Shown: positions 30,059-39,162 of the stretch, in pieces | How the letters are laid out: every line of letters starts with the position of its first letter | Numbering within the stretch: position 1 is the first letter of the stretch | NCBI RefSeq assembly: GCF_024628725.1 | Contig: NZ_CP102409.1 | Location: forward strand, 2,761,001-2,825,000 | DNA: 64,000 nucleotides | Reading direction: 5' to 3' | Source of the DNA: Ruegeria sp. YS9 | GTDB taxonomy: Bacteria > Pseudomonadota > Alphaproteobacteria > Rhodobacterales > Rhodobacteraceae | The notes under the pieces: model-generated | The model's database searches: none | What the model saw: only the letters and a program-made list of their open reading frames with translations | What the model was told of the DNA's origin: nothing | Program-made: the position numbers and the translations under genes

Positions 30059-30085
30059 ACGCCCGCCAACCGGCGGGCGTTTTCC
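30059..30085 (+). terminator. Rho-independent terminator after rpsO
   Basis: A perfect nine-base stem (30059-30067 with 30072-30080) closes an AACC loop and runs into TTTT. It is 43 bases past the rpsO stop. Confidence 0.85.
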
Positions 30086-30177
30086 GTTGGATCCACCGCA
30101 AGCGATACCCCCCTTAACTTGCCAGAGCAGCTGGACATTCCCCGACGGTCAGGGAATGTCCGTTGCGGCACTTGGTT

Positions 30178-30930
30178 TTAGGCTTTCTGCGTGTTTTCCC
30201 AACGCGTGGCATAGTCACTTTGCGACACACTTGCACTTGTCTTGGTGCCGGCAACAGGTTTTCGAACCACATAATCCAGAAGAACAGGCAATCCCGGACC
30301 AAAAGTTCCCAGCGGTCGCGGACGTTTCTTTGTCTTGTTGGGGTCCGTCATTTTCACCACGTCACGAGCAGCGTATGGCCTCAATGGCTGCCACACGCAT
30401 TTCAGAGCCTCATAGTTCATGGCGTTTACCCAAAAGCCGTACACGATCTCTGGGCAAATCTGATAGAAGCCGTGATTGATCCAGTTGTTCGATGGCGAAT
30501 GTGCGATAAACACACCCCCGGGCTTCAGCATCTTGTCAATGTTCCGGTAGGCGGTCGGCAAATCGAACACGTGCTCGCAGGTTCCACCGTCATAGATAAC
30601 GTCAAACCGACCAACCAGATTTTCAGGCAAATCCCCCGCGAGATCCTGAACGATGCTCGCACCTTCGAAGTCCGAAAAATCCAGCGAATCCACTTCCGAG
30701 AATCCAAGTTTTCGAAAGAATGTTTCCGAGTATCCATCATCCGGGTTGCGAAGGTCAGCTTCGGCCACTCCGGGCAGGTATTTCTGCAAGGTTTCCCTGA
30801 ACAATGCGGCGGACGTAGACCGGCGCGCACCGATCCAATCCTGCCGCCCCAGCATCAGAAAGCTTCCTGACAGGTCATTGGATTTGACATCTTCGATCAG
30901 GCGCGCAGCCAGGACATCAACAATTGACAC
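30178..30930 (-). CDS. Class I SAM-dependent methyltransferase-like protein
   Basis: The 250-residue protein has a degenerate Rossmann methyltransferase core: LGFSEVDSLDFSDFEGASIVQDL, FDVIYDGGTCEHVFDLPTA and MLKPGGVFIAHSPSNNW. It resembles methyltransferases found among surface-polysaccharide or accessory genes. Codon use is less GC-rich than in rpsO or pnp. It stands alone in the accessory block between those genes. Substrate unknown. Confidence 0.7.
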   Translation of the reverse strand: MSIVDVLAARLIEDVKSNDLSGSFLMLGRQDWIGARRSTSAALFRETLQKYLPGVAEADLRNPDDGYSETFFRKLGFSEVDSLDFSDFEGASIVQDLAGDLPENLVGRFDVIYDGGTCEHVFDLPTAYRNIDKMLKPGGVFIAHSPSNNWINHGFYQICPEIVYGFWVNAMNYEALKCVWQPLRPYAARDVVKMTDPNKTKKRPRPLGTFGPGLPVLLDYVVRKPVAGTKTSASVSQSDYATRWENTQKA

Positions 30931-31094
30931 TTGTTCCTCCGAAGGGTGGCTGAAAGCGGTTTTCTTCGCGTGAACGTCCTATTCTGAGTATTCAATGTCA
31001 ACGCGATAGCAACTCCAGAGGTCACTCGACAAGGGTGGCTAGTTCCCTGTTCAGGGTATAGTTGGGGGTTTCCCTGCTTCAGTGGCATTCTGAC

Positions 31095-31214
31095 GCCCGA
31101 GTATTCGGGATTTCGCAACAATCGCAGCGCCAGCCACAAGCATTGGCACGTCATCAAAACCAGCAGCGTAATCGGTATACCTTCTGACACCGCAGCGCCA
31201 TGCAAGACGACTAG
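31095..31214 (-). pseudogene. Remnant of a BCCT transporter C-terminus
   Basis: On the minus strand this stretch encodes LHGAAVSEGIPITLLVLMT followed by CQCLWLALRLLRNPEYSG. It lines up with the C-terminal helix of the intact BCCT transporter 1.4 kb away (LQGAAVSTGIPFTLVVLMM, then CYCLWLALK), with roughly three quarters of residues identical over 28 positions. The rest of a transporter is not found upstream. The 399-base gap from 30931 to 31329 otherwise holds nothing I recognise apart from the Hint gene's upstream region. Confidence 0.75.
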
Positions 31215-31329
31215 ATTTTCGAGTATGAACCGGGACATATATATCCGACACCACCCAACGCCCAGCTTGATTGTTAGACGCAAATGAGCTTTGTGCTGAC
31301 GCAGGCTTTTGCAAAAATTAGAAACTTAG

Positions 31330-32487
31330 ATGACCAGCTTCAGCATATCAAACGGTAACAGCACCACATATACAGATACTTCTCCCGGTGGCGGTGTCGT
31401 TATCGATTTCGATACGCTCGACAACAGCTTCAGTGCTCAAATCAATGGGGTTGACCTGTTTGTTGGTGGGCCGGGATCGGCGCCCAATGAACTTCAGTTC
31501 CAGATTTCTGGCACCTCGGGGCAAACAGTTCGCTTTGCTGACGGTCAGAGATATGAAGTCAACACACCAGCTGTTTGGCAGTTGGGAAATACAAACGGTG
31601 AACCCGTGGTCCGCTTGGTGATCAATCCGGATGGGACGGTCGAGCTCTATGGCGTAAAGTCAAGCAATGGCTCGCTTGAACCTCTGGAACTGTTCAACGG
31701 AATGACAGTCAATTCCAGTGCTATTGCAGCGGCCTGGAACGACAGCGGTACCAATGATATCGAAATCAACCAGATTTTAACTGGCCCGACCAATGCAAGC
31801 GGTGAGTTTGTGGACGTTCTGTGCTTTGCATCTGGGACAATGATTGACACACGCCACGGATCAGTGCCAGTCGAAGACTTGCAGATTTCAGATCAGGTTT
31901 TGACCTATGACAATGGCTACAAACCCATTCGATGGATCGGCTCGCGCCACCTAAGCTCTGCCGAGCTTCATGCGCGGCAAAAGCTGAAACCGATTTTGAT
32001 CCGCACCGGGGCTCTGGGCGACGGATACCCGAAACAGGACCTTGTCGTCTCGCCGCAGCATCGCATTCTTGTGTCTTCAGCAGTTGCGCTGCGGATGTTC
32101 GATTTCAAGGACGTGTTGATCCCCGCAAACAAGTTGTTGTCGCTGGAAGGCGTTGACATTATGCAAGACACACGAGACGGTGTTGAATACTATCACTTGC
32201 TGTTTGATACCCATGAAATCATCTGGTCCAATGGGACACCGACAGAAAGCCTGTTTACCGGCCCCGAAGCACTCAAATCAGTCTCGGCTGACGCGCGAAA
32301 AGAAATCATGGACTTGTTTCCAGAATGCTGCGCCCCACAGTTTCAAGCACGCTCTGCGCGTTTTATTCCGCAACAGGGCAAGCTGATGCGAAAGCTTGTC
32401 CAACGACATCAGGCAAATTGCAAACCCCTTTTGGAGAGTGTGCGGCGGCAGACACCCGTGCCCATCTTTGCTCGGGGTTGCGAGTAG
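31330..32487 (+). CDS. Hint-domain (hedgehog/intein-like) protein
   Basis: The 385-residue protein has an Asp/Gly/Thr-rich N-terminal region (about 1-165). A Hint domain follows, starting at the cysteine of VLCFASGTMIDTRHGSVPVEDL, with YDNGYKPIRWIGSRHL, LVVSPQHRILVSS and VEYYHLLFDTHEI. The cysteine and SPQHR histidine are the residues used for N-S acyl shift in this fold. Such proteins are common in Rhodobacteraceae, usually secreted, and of unknown role. No signal peptide is seen. Base composition is lower in GC than the surrounding core genes. Confidence 0.8.
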   Translation: MTSFSISNGNSTTYTDTSPGGGVVIDFDTLDNSFSAQINGVDLFVGGPGSAPNELQFQISGTSGQTVRFADGQRYEVNTPAVWQLGNTNGEPVVRLVINPDGTVELYGVKSSNGSLEPLELFNGMTVNSSAIAAAWNDSGTNDIEINQILTGPTNASGEFVDVLCFASGTMIDTRHGSVPVEDLQISDQVLTYDNGYKPIRWIGSRHLSSAELHARQKLKPILIRTGALGDGYPKQDLVVSPQHRILVSSAVALRMFDFKDVLIPANKLLSLEGVDIMQDTRDGVEYYHLLFDTHEIIWSNGTPTESLFTGPEALKSVSADARKEIMDLFPECCAPQFQARSARFIPQQGKLMRKLVQRHQANCKPLLESVRRQTPVPIFARGCE

Positions 32488-32515
32488 ATTAGATCCAGGG
32501 TTGCTCAGGTCGGCC

Positions 32516-32555
32516 ACAAAAAAACGCCCACCGTTTGGCGGGCGTTCATTTTTGG
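32516..32555. terminator. Bidirectional terminator between Hint and BCCT genes
   Basis: AACGCCC (32523-32529) pairs with GGGCGTT (32540-32546), with an inner CC/GG pair and one A/C mismatch. An A-run precedes it and CATTTTT follows, so it can end transcription from either convergent gene. Confidence 0.65.
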
Positions 32556-32570
32556 GTTTCAGTGTATGCT

Positions 32571-34172
32571 CTACATCTTCGCCCGCTCAGATTTCAGTGC
32601 CAGCCACAGGCAGTAACACATCATCAGAACCACCAACGTAAAGGGAATGCCGGTTGAAACCGCCGCGCCTTGCAGCGCGGAAAGACCACCTCCCAACAGC
32701 AATGCGATGGCAACCAGGCCTTCCAATGTGCACCAGAACACACGCTGAACCACGGGCGCGTCCATCTTGCCGCCTGCGGTGATCGTGTCGATCACCAACG
32801 ACCCTGAATCGGACGAAGTGACGAAGAAGATGACGATCAGGACAAGCGCGATCGGGGCTACGATGCTATACAGCGGCAGTTCCTTCAGGAAGCCGAACAA
32901 CGCTCCCTCGGGGGCGTAGCTGTCAATCACGGTCGCGCGGACGCCTTCCGCTCCTCCTGCGTTCAACATGTCGATGGCGGCGCCGCCGAAGGTTGACATC
33001 CACAGGGCGCAGACGGCTGTCGGCGCCAGCAACGCGCAGATTATGAACTCGCGCACCGTTCGACCCTTTGAAATGCGGGCAATGAACATGCCAACAAACG
33101 GTGACCATGCGATCCACCACGCCCAATAGAAGGTCGTCCAACCGTGGAAATAGCTGGTGTCTTCTCGTCCGAACGGGTTCGACAGCGCGGGCAGGTGCAG
33201 CACGTAGTCGGTCATCACGCTGAAATACCGCGCGATGGCCGTGCCGATGCCCGTTACAGCGATGACGAAGAGGAACAGCCCCACGGCCATGACCATATTG
33301 ATCTCACTCAGCCGTTTGACGCCCGCATCCATGCCCAGCAGAACCGAGCCCAGCGCGATCAATGTGATCCCGATGATCAGCAAGACAACCACAGTGGGGC
33401 TGGGTTCGATGCCGAAGACCTCGTAAAGGCCAGCCGCAACTTGCTGCGCCCCCAGGCCGAGCGACGTGGTCAGACCGAACAACGTGGCAAAAACCGCCAA
33501 CGTGTCGATGATATGGCCCCACCAGCCCCAGACCCGTTCTCCAAGGATCGGATAGAAGGCCGAACGCAAGGTCAGGGGCAGGTTCAGGTTGTAGCTGAAG
33601 ATTGCCAGGCTCAGGCCGACTGCGGCGTAAACCGCCCAGCCTTCCAGCCCCCAATGGTGAATGGTTCCGACGACACCGGCATATTCATTTCCAGGCACCG
33701 CGATATCAATGCCCAGCGGTGCCGCGTTTCCGCCCTCGGCAAAATTGTAATAGACCGGCTCCATCACTCCGAAAAACAAAAGACCGATACCAATGCCGGC
33801 GGCGAACATCATCGCGATCCATCCGGCGTAGGAATAATCAGGCTTGGCGTCCTTGCCGCCGATCCGCACACTGCCGACGGGCAGGATGATCAAAACCAGG
33901 CAAAACAGGGTGATTGCATCAACCGAAAGGACCAGAAACCAATCGAACGTGCTGGTCAGCCAGGGCCGGAGCCATCCGAAGAACGAGGCCGCCGCCTCTT
34001 GGTTGGCCAATGCGATCAGAACGAACGCAAAGATCATGATACTCGAGATCAGAAAGACCGGGTTGTGGATGTCCAAGCCAAACGGCCGGACATTGTCCTG
34101 CCCCAGTTCATATTCCGTTTCGAAGTCGTAAATCCGGGGATCCGGATCCAGCATCTTCTTTGTCTGTGCCAT
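32571..34172 (-). CDS. BCCT family betaine/carnitine/choline-type transporter
   Basis: The 533-residue protein has twelve predicted helices and the BCCT signatures FAAGIGIGLLFFGVMEPVYYN, HHWGLEGWAVYA and the tryptophan-rich GWTTFYWAWWIAWSPFVGMFIARIS segment of the substrate box. It should use a sodium gradient to import a quaternary amine or DMSP-like osmolyte. Substrate cannot be fixed from sequence. The ATG at 34172 has AAGGG about eight bases upstream. It lies in the rpsO-pnp insertion. Confidence 0.93.
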   Translation of the reverse strand: MAQTKKMLDPDPRIYDFETEYELGQDNVRPFGLDIHNPVFLISSIMIFAFVLIALANQEAAASFFGWLRPWLTSTFDWFLVLSVDAITLFCLVLIILPVGSVRIGGKDAKPDYSYAGWIAMMFAAGIGIGLLFFGVMEPVYYNFAEGGNAAPLGIDIAVPGNEYAGVVGTIHHWGLEGWAVYAAVGLSLAIFSYNLNLPLTLRSAFYPILGERVWGWWGHIIDTLAVFATLFGLTTSLGLGAQQVAAGLYEVFGIEPSPTVVVLLIIGITLIALGSVLLGMDAGVKRLSEINMVMAVGLFLFVIAVTGIGTAIARYFSVMTDYVLHLPALSNPFGREDTSYFHGWTTFYWAWWIAWSPFVGMFIARISKGRTVREFIICALLAPTAVCALWMSTFGGAAIDMLNAGGAEGVRATVIDSYAPEGALFGFLKELPLYSIVAPIALVLIVIFFVTSSDSGSLVIDTITAGGKMDAPVVQRVFWCTLEGLVAIALLLGGGLSALQGAAVSTGIPFTLVVLMMCYCLWLALKSERAKM

Positions 34173-34560
34173 TCGATTGCCCTTCTGTTCGCTAACTGCA
34201 AACGCCAAGGTACTCGGTCGGCGGACGGGAATGAGTTTGTTAACCCCCTTGGCGCGTTTCCGTCATTTCGACCGCGGGCTTCATGATAAAAGCTTATACT
34301 GCCTTCATATTTTTACAAAATGCATTCGATTGCGGATATGTTAGCGCTACAGTCAATTCCGGATTTCCGTGGCCCCGTATCCGAAAAATAACAGCGACTT
34401 TACAGGTTGATCGTTGTTCAGGCTTGAATCTTTTGCATCGGACACAGCAGAAGCCAGCCCCGGCATGAACCAGCCATCCGATGCAGTTTCGCTTTCCTTC
34501 CAACGCATTCTCATGTATGCGCGCGGTATCTGAGACGTTGTGCCCTGACCCCGGCACTCG
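34173..34560. other. Intergenic region without recognisable gene
   Basis: This stretch between the BCCT start and the pnp leader is comparatively AT-rich. Short open frames in it lack ribosome sites and family motifs. It probably holds the BCCT promoter and the distal part of the pnp promoter. Confidence 0.5.
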
Positions 34561-34581
34561 AATGGAAGATAAATTGGGGTC

Positions 34582-34637
34582 GGCGGCAATGGGGCCGCCA
34601 CGCAAAACGGGAGACCCGCAGGGGCGGGAGTGCTCCC
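34582..34637 (+). promoter_or_regulatory. Double-hairpin leader of pnp
   Basis: Two adjacent hairpins precede pnp. GGCGGC (34582-34587) pairs with GCCGCC (34594-34599). A nested stem pairs GGGAG (34609-34613) with CTCCC (34633-34637) around CCCGC/GCGGG (34615-34619 with 34624-34628). In E. coli pnp is autoregulated through leader stems cut by RNase III, so a similar role is plausible. Confidence 0.5.
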
Positions 34638-34652
34638 ATCTAGGATACGCAT

Positions 34653-36803
34653 ATGTTTGATGTAACGAAAAAATCAATTCAGTGGGGCGAAGAGACGCTG
34701 ACACTGGAAACCGGCAAGGTTGCCCGTCAGGCCGACGGCAGCGTGATTGCCACCCTGGGCGAAACCAGCGTCATGGCCAACGTGACCTTCGCCAGGGAAC
34801 AGAAGCCCGGTCAGGACTTTTTCCCGCTGACCGTGCATTACCAAGAGAAATACTATGCCGCCGGCAAGGTGCCGGGTGGCTTCTTCAAGCGCGAAGCACG
34901 CCCGACCGAGAAAGAGACGCTGACCGCGCGTCTGATCGACCGTCCGATCCGCCCGTTGTTCGTTGACGGCTTCAAAAACGAAGTTCTGGTGATGTGTACC
35001 GTGCTGAGCCACGATCTGGTCAACGATCCCGACATCGTTGCGATGATTGCTGCTTCGGCTGCTCTGACCATTTCCGGCGCGCCGTTCATGGGCCCGATTG
35101 CCGGTGCCCGTGTTGGTTTCGTGGATGGCGAATACGTCCTGAACCCGACCGTGGACGACATGCAGGACCTGCGCCTGAACCCCGAACAGCGTCTGGACCT
35201 GGTTGTGGCCGGCACCAAAGACGCCGTGATGATGGTGGAATCGGAAGCGTACGAACTGTCCGAAGCGGAAATGCTGGGTGCGGTGAACTTTGCGCATGAG
35301 CAGATCCAACCGGTCATCGACCTGATCATCTCGCTGGCGGAAGAAGCCGCGAAAGAACCGTTTGACTTCCAGGCGCCGGATTATTCCGAGCTTTATGCCG
35401 CCGTCAAGGCTGCCGGTGAAGAGCAGATGCGCGCCGCCTTCGCGATCACCGACAAGCAAGAACGCACCGCCGCTGTTGCCGCTGCCCGCGAAGCGATCAA
35501 AGAAGCGCTGACCGAAGAGCAACTGGAAGACGGCAATCTCGGTTCCGCGATGAAAAAGCTGGAAGCCGGCATTCTGCGCGGCGACGTCGTCAGGGGCGGC
35601 AAGCGGATCGACGGTCGCTCGACCACCGATATCCGTCCGATCGTTGCAGAAACCTCGATTCTGCCCCGGACCCACGGTTCTGCCCTGTTCACCCGCGGTG
35701 AAACACAGGCGCTGGCCGTGACCACGCTGGGCACCGGCGACGACGAGCAGTTCGTCGACGCGCTGCACGGCAACTTCAAATCGAACTTCCTGCTGCACTA
35801 CAACTTCCCCCCGTATTCGGTGGGTGAAGTTGGCCGTGTTGGCCCTCCGGGCCGTCGCGAAGTGGGCCACGGCAAACTGGCCTGGCGCGCGCTTCAGGCG
35901 GTTCTGCCTGCGCCGACCGATTTCCCCTACACCATTCGCGTGGTGTCGGAGATCACTGAATCCAACGGATCAAGCTCGATGGCCTCTGTCTGCGGCGGTT
36001 CGCTGTCGATGATGGATGCGGGGGTTCCGCTGAAAGCGCCGGTTGCCGGTGTGGCCATGGGTCTGATCCTGGAAGATGACGGTGAGTACGCTGTTCTGAC
36101 CGACATCTTGGGTGACGAAGACCACCTGGGCGACATGGACTTCAAGGTTGCGGGCACCGAGTACGGCATCACCTCGCTCCAGATGGACATCAAGGTTGCC
36201 GGCATCACGCCGCAGATCATGGAAACCGCCCTGGCACAGGCCAAGGAAGGCCGGATGCACATTCTGGGCGAGATGGGCAAAGCCCTGTCCGAGACCAACG
36301 ATTTCTCGGTCCACGCCCCGCGCATCGAAACCATGAACATTCCGACCGACAAGATCCGCGAAGTGATCGGTTCGGGCGGCAAGGTCATCCGCGAGATCGT
36401 CGAGGTTTCGGGCGCCAAGGTCGACATCAACGACGATGGCGTCATCAAGATCGCCTCGCCCGATGGTGAGTCGATCCAGAAGGCCTATGACATGATCCAT
36501 TCGATCGTGGCAGAACCTGAAGAAGGTCAGATCTATACCGGCAAAGTGGTCAAGATCGTCGATTTCGGCGCCTTCGTGAACTTCTTCGGCAAGCGTGACG
36601 GTCTGGTCCACGTGTCGCAGATCGAAAACCGCCGCCTGAACCATCCGTCGGATGTTCTGAAAGAAGGTCAGGAAGTCAAAGTCAAACTGCTGGGCTTTGA
36701 CGATCGCGGCAAGGTGCGCCTGTCGATGAAATGCGTCGATCAGGAAACCGGCGAAGAGATCGTGCCTGAGAAAAAAGAAAAGAAAGAGGAAAACGCAGAG
36801 TAA
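34653..36803 (+). CDS. pnp: Polyribonucleotide nucleotidyltransferase (PNPase)
   Basis: The 716-residue enzyme degrades RNA 3' to 5' by phosphorolysis and works in the degradosome. It has two RNase PH domains (the second with [15 protein letters not shown] and [15 protein letters not shown]), a KH domain ([21 protein letters not shown]) and an S1 domain ([23 protein letters not shown]). TAGGA lies eight bases before the ATG. Length and order are standard. Confidence 0.98.
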   Translation: MFDVTKKSIQWGEETLTLETGKVARQADGSVIATLGETSVMANVTFAREQKPGQDFFPLTVHYQEKYYAAGKVPGGFFKREARPTEKETLTARLIDRPIRPLFVDGFKNEVLVMCTVLSHDLVNDPDIVAMIAASAALTISGAPFMGPIAGARVGFVDGEYVLNPTVDDMQDLRLNPEQRLDLVVAGTKDAVMMVESEAYELSEAEMLGAVNFAHEQIQPVIDLIISLAEEAAKEPFDFQAPDYSELYAAVKAAGEEQMRAAFAITDKQERTAAVAAAREAIKEALTEEQLEDGNLGSAMKKLEAGILRGDVVRGGKRIDGRSTTDIRPIVAETSILPRTHGSALFTRGETQALAVTTLGTGDDEQFVDALHGNFKSNFLLHYNFPPYSVGEVGRVGPPGRREVGHGKLAWRALQAVLPAPTDFPYTIRVVSEITESNGSSSMASVCGGSLSMMDAGVPLKAPVAGVAMGLILEDDGEYAVLTDILGDEDHLGDMDFKVAGTEYGITSLQMDIKVAGITPQIMETALAQAKEGRMHILGEMGKALSETNDFSVHAPRIETMNIPTDKIREVIGSGGKVIREIVEVSGAKVDINDDGVIKIASPDGESIQKAYDMIHSIVAEPEEGQIYTGKVVKIVDFGAFVNFFGKRDGLVHVSQIENRRLNHPSDVLKEGQEVKVKLLGFDDRGKVRLSMKCVDQETGEEIVPEKKEKKEENAE

Positions 36804-36826
36804 TCTGCCCCTCTGACAGACAGCGG

Positions 36827-36857
36827 AAGGCCCCGGTTTCAACCGGGGCCTTTTTTT
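36827..36857 (+). terminator. Rho-independent terminator after pnp
   Basis: A perfect ten-base stem (36827-36836 with 36843-36852) closes a TTTCAA loop and merges into seven T residues. It begins 23 bases past the pnp stop. Confidence 0.93.
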
Positions 36858-36980
36858 GTTTGCGCGGCACCGGGATGGTTAACTGCGGCGCAATTTTGGT
36901 AAATCAATTATTAACACTTATTGCGTGTATTAGCTCAACCTTAAGGGGGATATTGCCGTTTTCAAGGAAGCTGTTCGACC

Positions 36981-37988
36981 GTGGCATCGATTACTGTTTA
37001 CGAAATCAGCGCAGACCCGTTCAGCAACCGCAGTGTTGATGTTACTGCTGCGTATTCTGTCGAAGTCACGGATAATGACGCCCTGCTGCAAGATCCCGAC
37101 CCGGATGGCAGCTCGCAACTCGACCTTGGGTCTCTGCCCGGCTTTTCCGGCTCGACCCAGAATTTCAGTACTTTCGAAAACTATACGGGCACGGTCGATG
37201 GCGCGCCGGTCACGTTTATCCTGATCCAGTTTTCAAACCCGCGTTACATCATAGTCACTTCGGGTCAGGCTGAACTGAATGACACGATTTCAGACACCAG
37301 TTTTTCCGGCATCGCGCCGCCCTCTACCTATAGCACTTTGCCTTCTTTCGTGTGTTTCACCACAGGATCTCTGATCCAGACACCGACTGGACTGCGCCGG
37401 GTCGAGGCACTGGAGCCCGGCGACCCGGTCATCACCGCCGGCGGCCATGCCCGCCCGGTCCGCTGGATCGGCAAGCGCCGGTTGTCCGCGTCCGAGTTGC
37501 GGCGAAACACGCACCTGTCCCCTGTACGGATCAAGGCGGGCTGTTTCGGGCCGAACGGCCCTTCCCGCGATCTTGTCATTTCCCCACAGCACCGGATTGC
37601 CGTGACCTCGGCCATGATGGAGCTGATGCATTGCGAAGCGGCCATGCTGGCCCCCGCAAAAGGGCTGATCAATGGGCACACCATCGTTCAGGAAACGCCT
37701 GCACATGGGGTGGAGTACATTCATATCCTCTTTGATCAGCATGAGTTGGTGAATGTCGAAGGACTCTGGTCCGAGTCCTTTTACCCCGGTGACACAAGTC
37801 TTGAGGCAATGGCACCCGCCACCCGAAGCGAACTGTTCGAACTGTTCCCGGAACTGGCCAATGGTGAAGGCGGTTATGGTTCAACCGTATTGCCGGTCCT
37901 CAAACCCTTCGAAGTCCGGGTGCTGTCGGCGGATCTGGCGGTTCCGGGCTGGAAGGTCCGCCCCAATGAATCCGCGAAAGCCGCCTGA
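36981..37988 (+). CDS. Second Hint-domain protein
   Basis: The 335-residue protein starts at GTG with AAGGAAG about ten bases upstream. Residues 1-125 are a Thr/Ser/Asp-rich domain. The Hint domain begins at the cysteine of FVCFTTGSLIQTPTGLRRVEALEPGD and continues with RPVRWIGKRRL, LVISPQHRIAVTS and VEYIHILFDQHELV. It shares this architecture with the Hint protein upstream of the BCCT gene, but the N-terminal domains differ. It ends seven bases before the convergent DUF1326 gene. Confidence 0.8.
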   Translation: MASITVYEISADPFSNRSVDVTAAYSVEVTDNDALLQDPDPDGSSQLDLGSLPGFSGSTQNFSTFENYTGTVDGAPVTFILIQFSNPRYIIVTSGQAELNDTISDTSFSGIAPPSTYSTLPSFVCFTTGSLIQTPTGLRRVEALEPGDPVITAGGHARPVRWIGKRRLSASELRRNTHLSPVRIKAGCFGPNGPSRDLVISPQHRIAVTSAMMELMHCEAAMLAPAKGLINGHTIVQETPAHGVEYIHILFDQHELVNVEGLWSESFYPGDTSLEAMAPATRSELFELFPELANGEGGYGSTVLPVLKPFEVRVLSADLAVPGWKVRPNESAKAA

Positions 37989-37995
37989 CAGCAGG

Positions 37996-38631
37996 TCAGT
38001 GCGCGACACCACCGGGGCCGTGTTTCAAAACATGCCACTGGCCGTAGCTGTCTTTCAGATCCAGTTTGATCGCCGCATCGGCTCGGGTCGAGGCGCTGCC
38101 GATCTCGGCAATGGTGAATTCGATCCCGCCGGGAATATCGATGCGTACGCGATGTTCCCCGCCGCCATGCGGGGCCTGAATCGGGCGCCCGGTCGACTTT
38201 AGAACGTCACCAACGGCGACGCTGGCCGTTCGCCCTTCGATATCCATCGCAAGCTCAATCGGCAGGTACAGCGTGTCATGTACCGTCTCACACATGGCCC
38301 GGAACACGTACCAATGCGTTGCCATCTCTTCGGTTTCTTCGCCGTGAAAGACTTTTTCCAGCGCATCGCGCTGCGCCGCTGTGGCCCCGGGGTCGACGAT
38401 CACCTGCATTTCGCCGCCACCCTCGAATATTGGCCCGGGCCATGCATAGATCAGGGCGGCCCTGGTTCCACTCAGATCCGTTTCGCCAAAATATCCGTTG
38501 GATATTTCAAGCACCTCGAAGCCGCGGCAATCGCCATGCGTCGGCAATTCCTCGAACTGGCAGGGGCAGGCATAACCGCAATTGCAGTTTCCGAAGCTTT
38601 CCCCTTCGACGTACCAATCTGTAAAAGCCAT
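37996..38631 (-). CDS. DUF1326 family protein
   Basis: The 211-residue protein opens with the cysteine-rich block GESFGNCNCGYACPCQFEELPTHGDC and continues with GYFGETDLSGTRAALIYAWPGPIFEGGGEMQVIVD, both typical of DUF1326. The cysteine pairs suggest metal binding; this is inferred. AGGAG precedes the ATG at 38631, which discards 27 non-conserved residues. No function is established for the family. Confidence 0.85.
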   Translation of the reverse strand: MAFTDWYVEGESFGNCNCGYACPCQFEELPTHGDCRGFEVLEISNGYFGETDLSGTRAALIYAWPGPIFEGGGEMQVIVDPGATAAQRDALEKVFHGEETEEMATHWYVFRAMCETVHDTLYLPIELAMDIEGRTASVAVGDVLKSTGRPIQAPHGGGEHRVRIDIPGGIEFTIAEIGSASTRADAAIKLDLKDSYGQWHVLKHGPGGVAH

Positions 38632-38866
38632 GGTCTTCTCCTGTTCAAGACAGTCAGAAAGCCCGACATCGTTGGTCACATGCCCGTATGTATCCGCAAC
38701 ACAAACTATCACAATTTGATTGCAACCTGAACCTGACGGGCGGAAACGGCCGCAAATGGCATAAACCTTGGTTCAATTCGCCCCGTTTCAACCAAAAGCC
38801 AATCGCAGGTCTCCTCTGCCATCCCCAGTTCGACCGCATCGCCACAACGCAAAAAGGAGATGCGAT

Positions 38867-39139
38867 ATGGAAACCTTGAAACTGCTGACACTGACGGGAT
38901 TGATCGCAACCGCACCGGTTCTTGCTTTGGCCAATGTCGGACTGGGTGACAAACTGGGCACAAGCGAAGCCGATATCCGCGCGGCGCTGGAAGCCCAAGG
39001 GTACCAGATCGAAGAGATCGAGTTCGAAGGTGGGAAGATCGAGGTTGAACTCACCAAGGATGGCGTGGAAACTGAACTGGTTCTGTCTGACACGGACGGG
39101 GTGGTGACAGCCATCGAACTCGAAGAAGACGACGACTGA
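38867..39139 (+). CDS. Secreted PepSY-domain protein
   Basis: The 90-residue protein has a signal peptide (ending ALANVG) and one PepSY-like domain: TSEADIRAALEAQGYQIEEIEFEGGKIEVELTKDG. PepSY domains are thought to modulate peptidases or bind ligands in the periplasm. AAGGAGATGCGAT precedes the ATG. The membrane-anchored LuxR-type gene starts 23 bases downstream, so the two probably form an operon. Confidence 0.8.
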   Translation: METLKLLTLTGLIATAPVLALANVGLGDKLGTSEADIRAALEAQGYQIEEIEFEGGKIEVELTKDGVETELVLSDTDGVVTAIELEEDDD

Positions 39140-39162
39140 ACCTGCAACGTCCAAGGGGCCGC

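Noticed and set aside
31051..31314. An 87-codon minus-strand frame overlapping the BCCT remnant
   Set aside because: The similarity to BCCT proteins is in another frame, and this one has no ribosome site or motif.
33144..34286. A 380-codon plus-strand frame
   Set aside because: Antisense to the BCCT transporter; highly charged with no recognisable domain.
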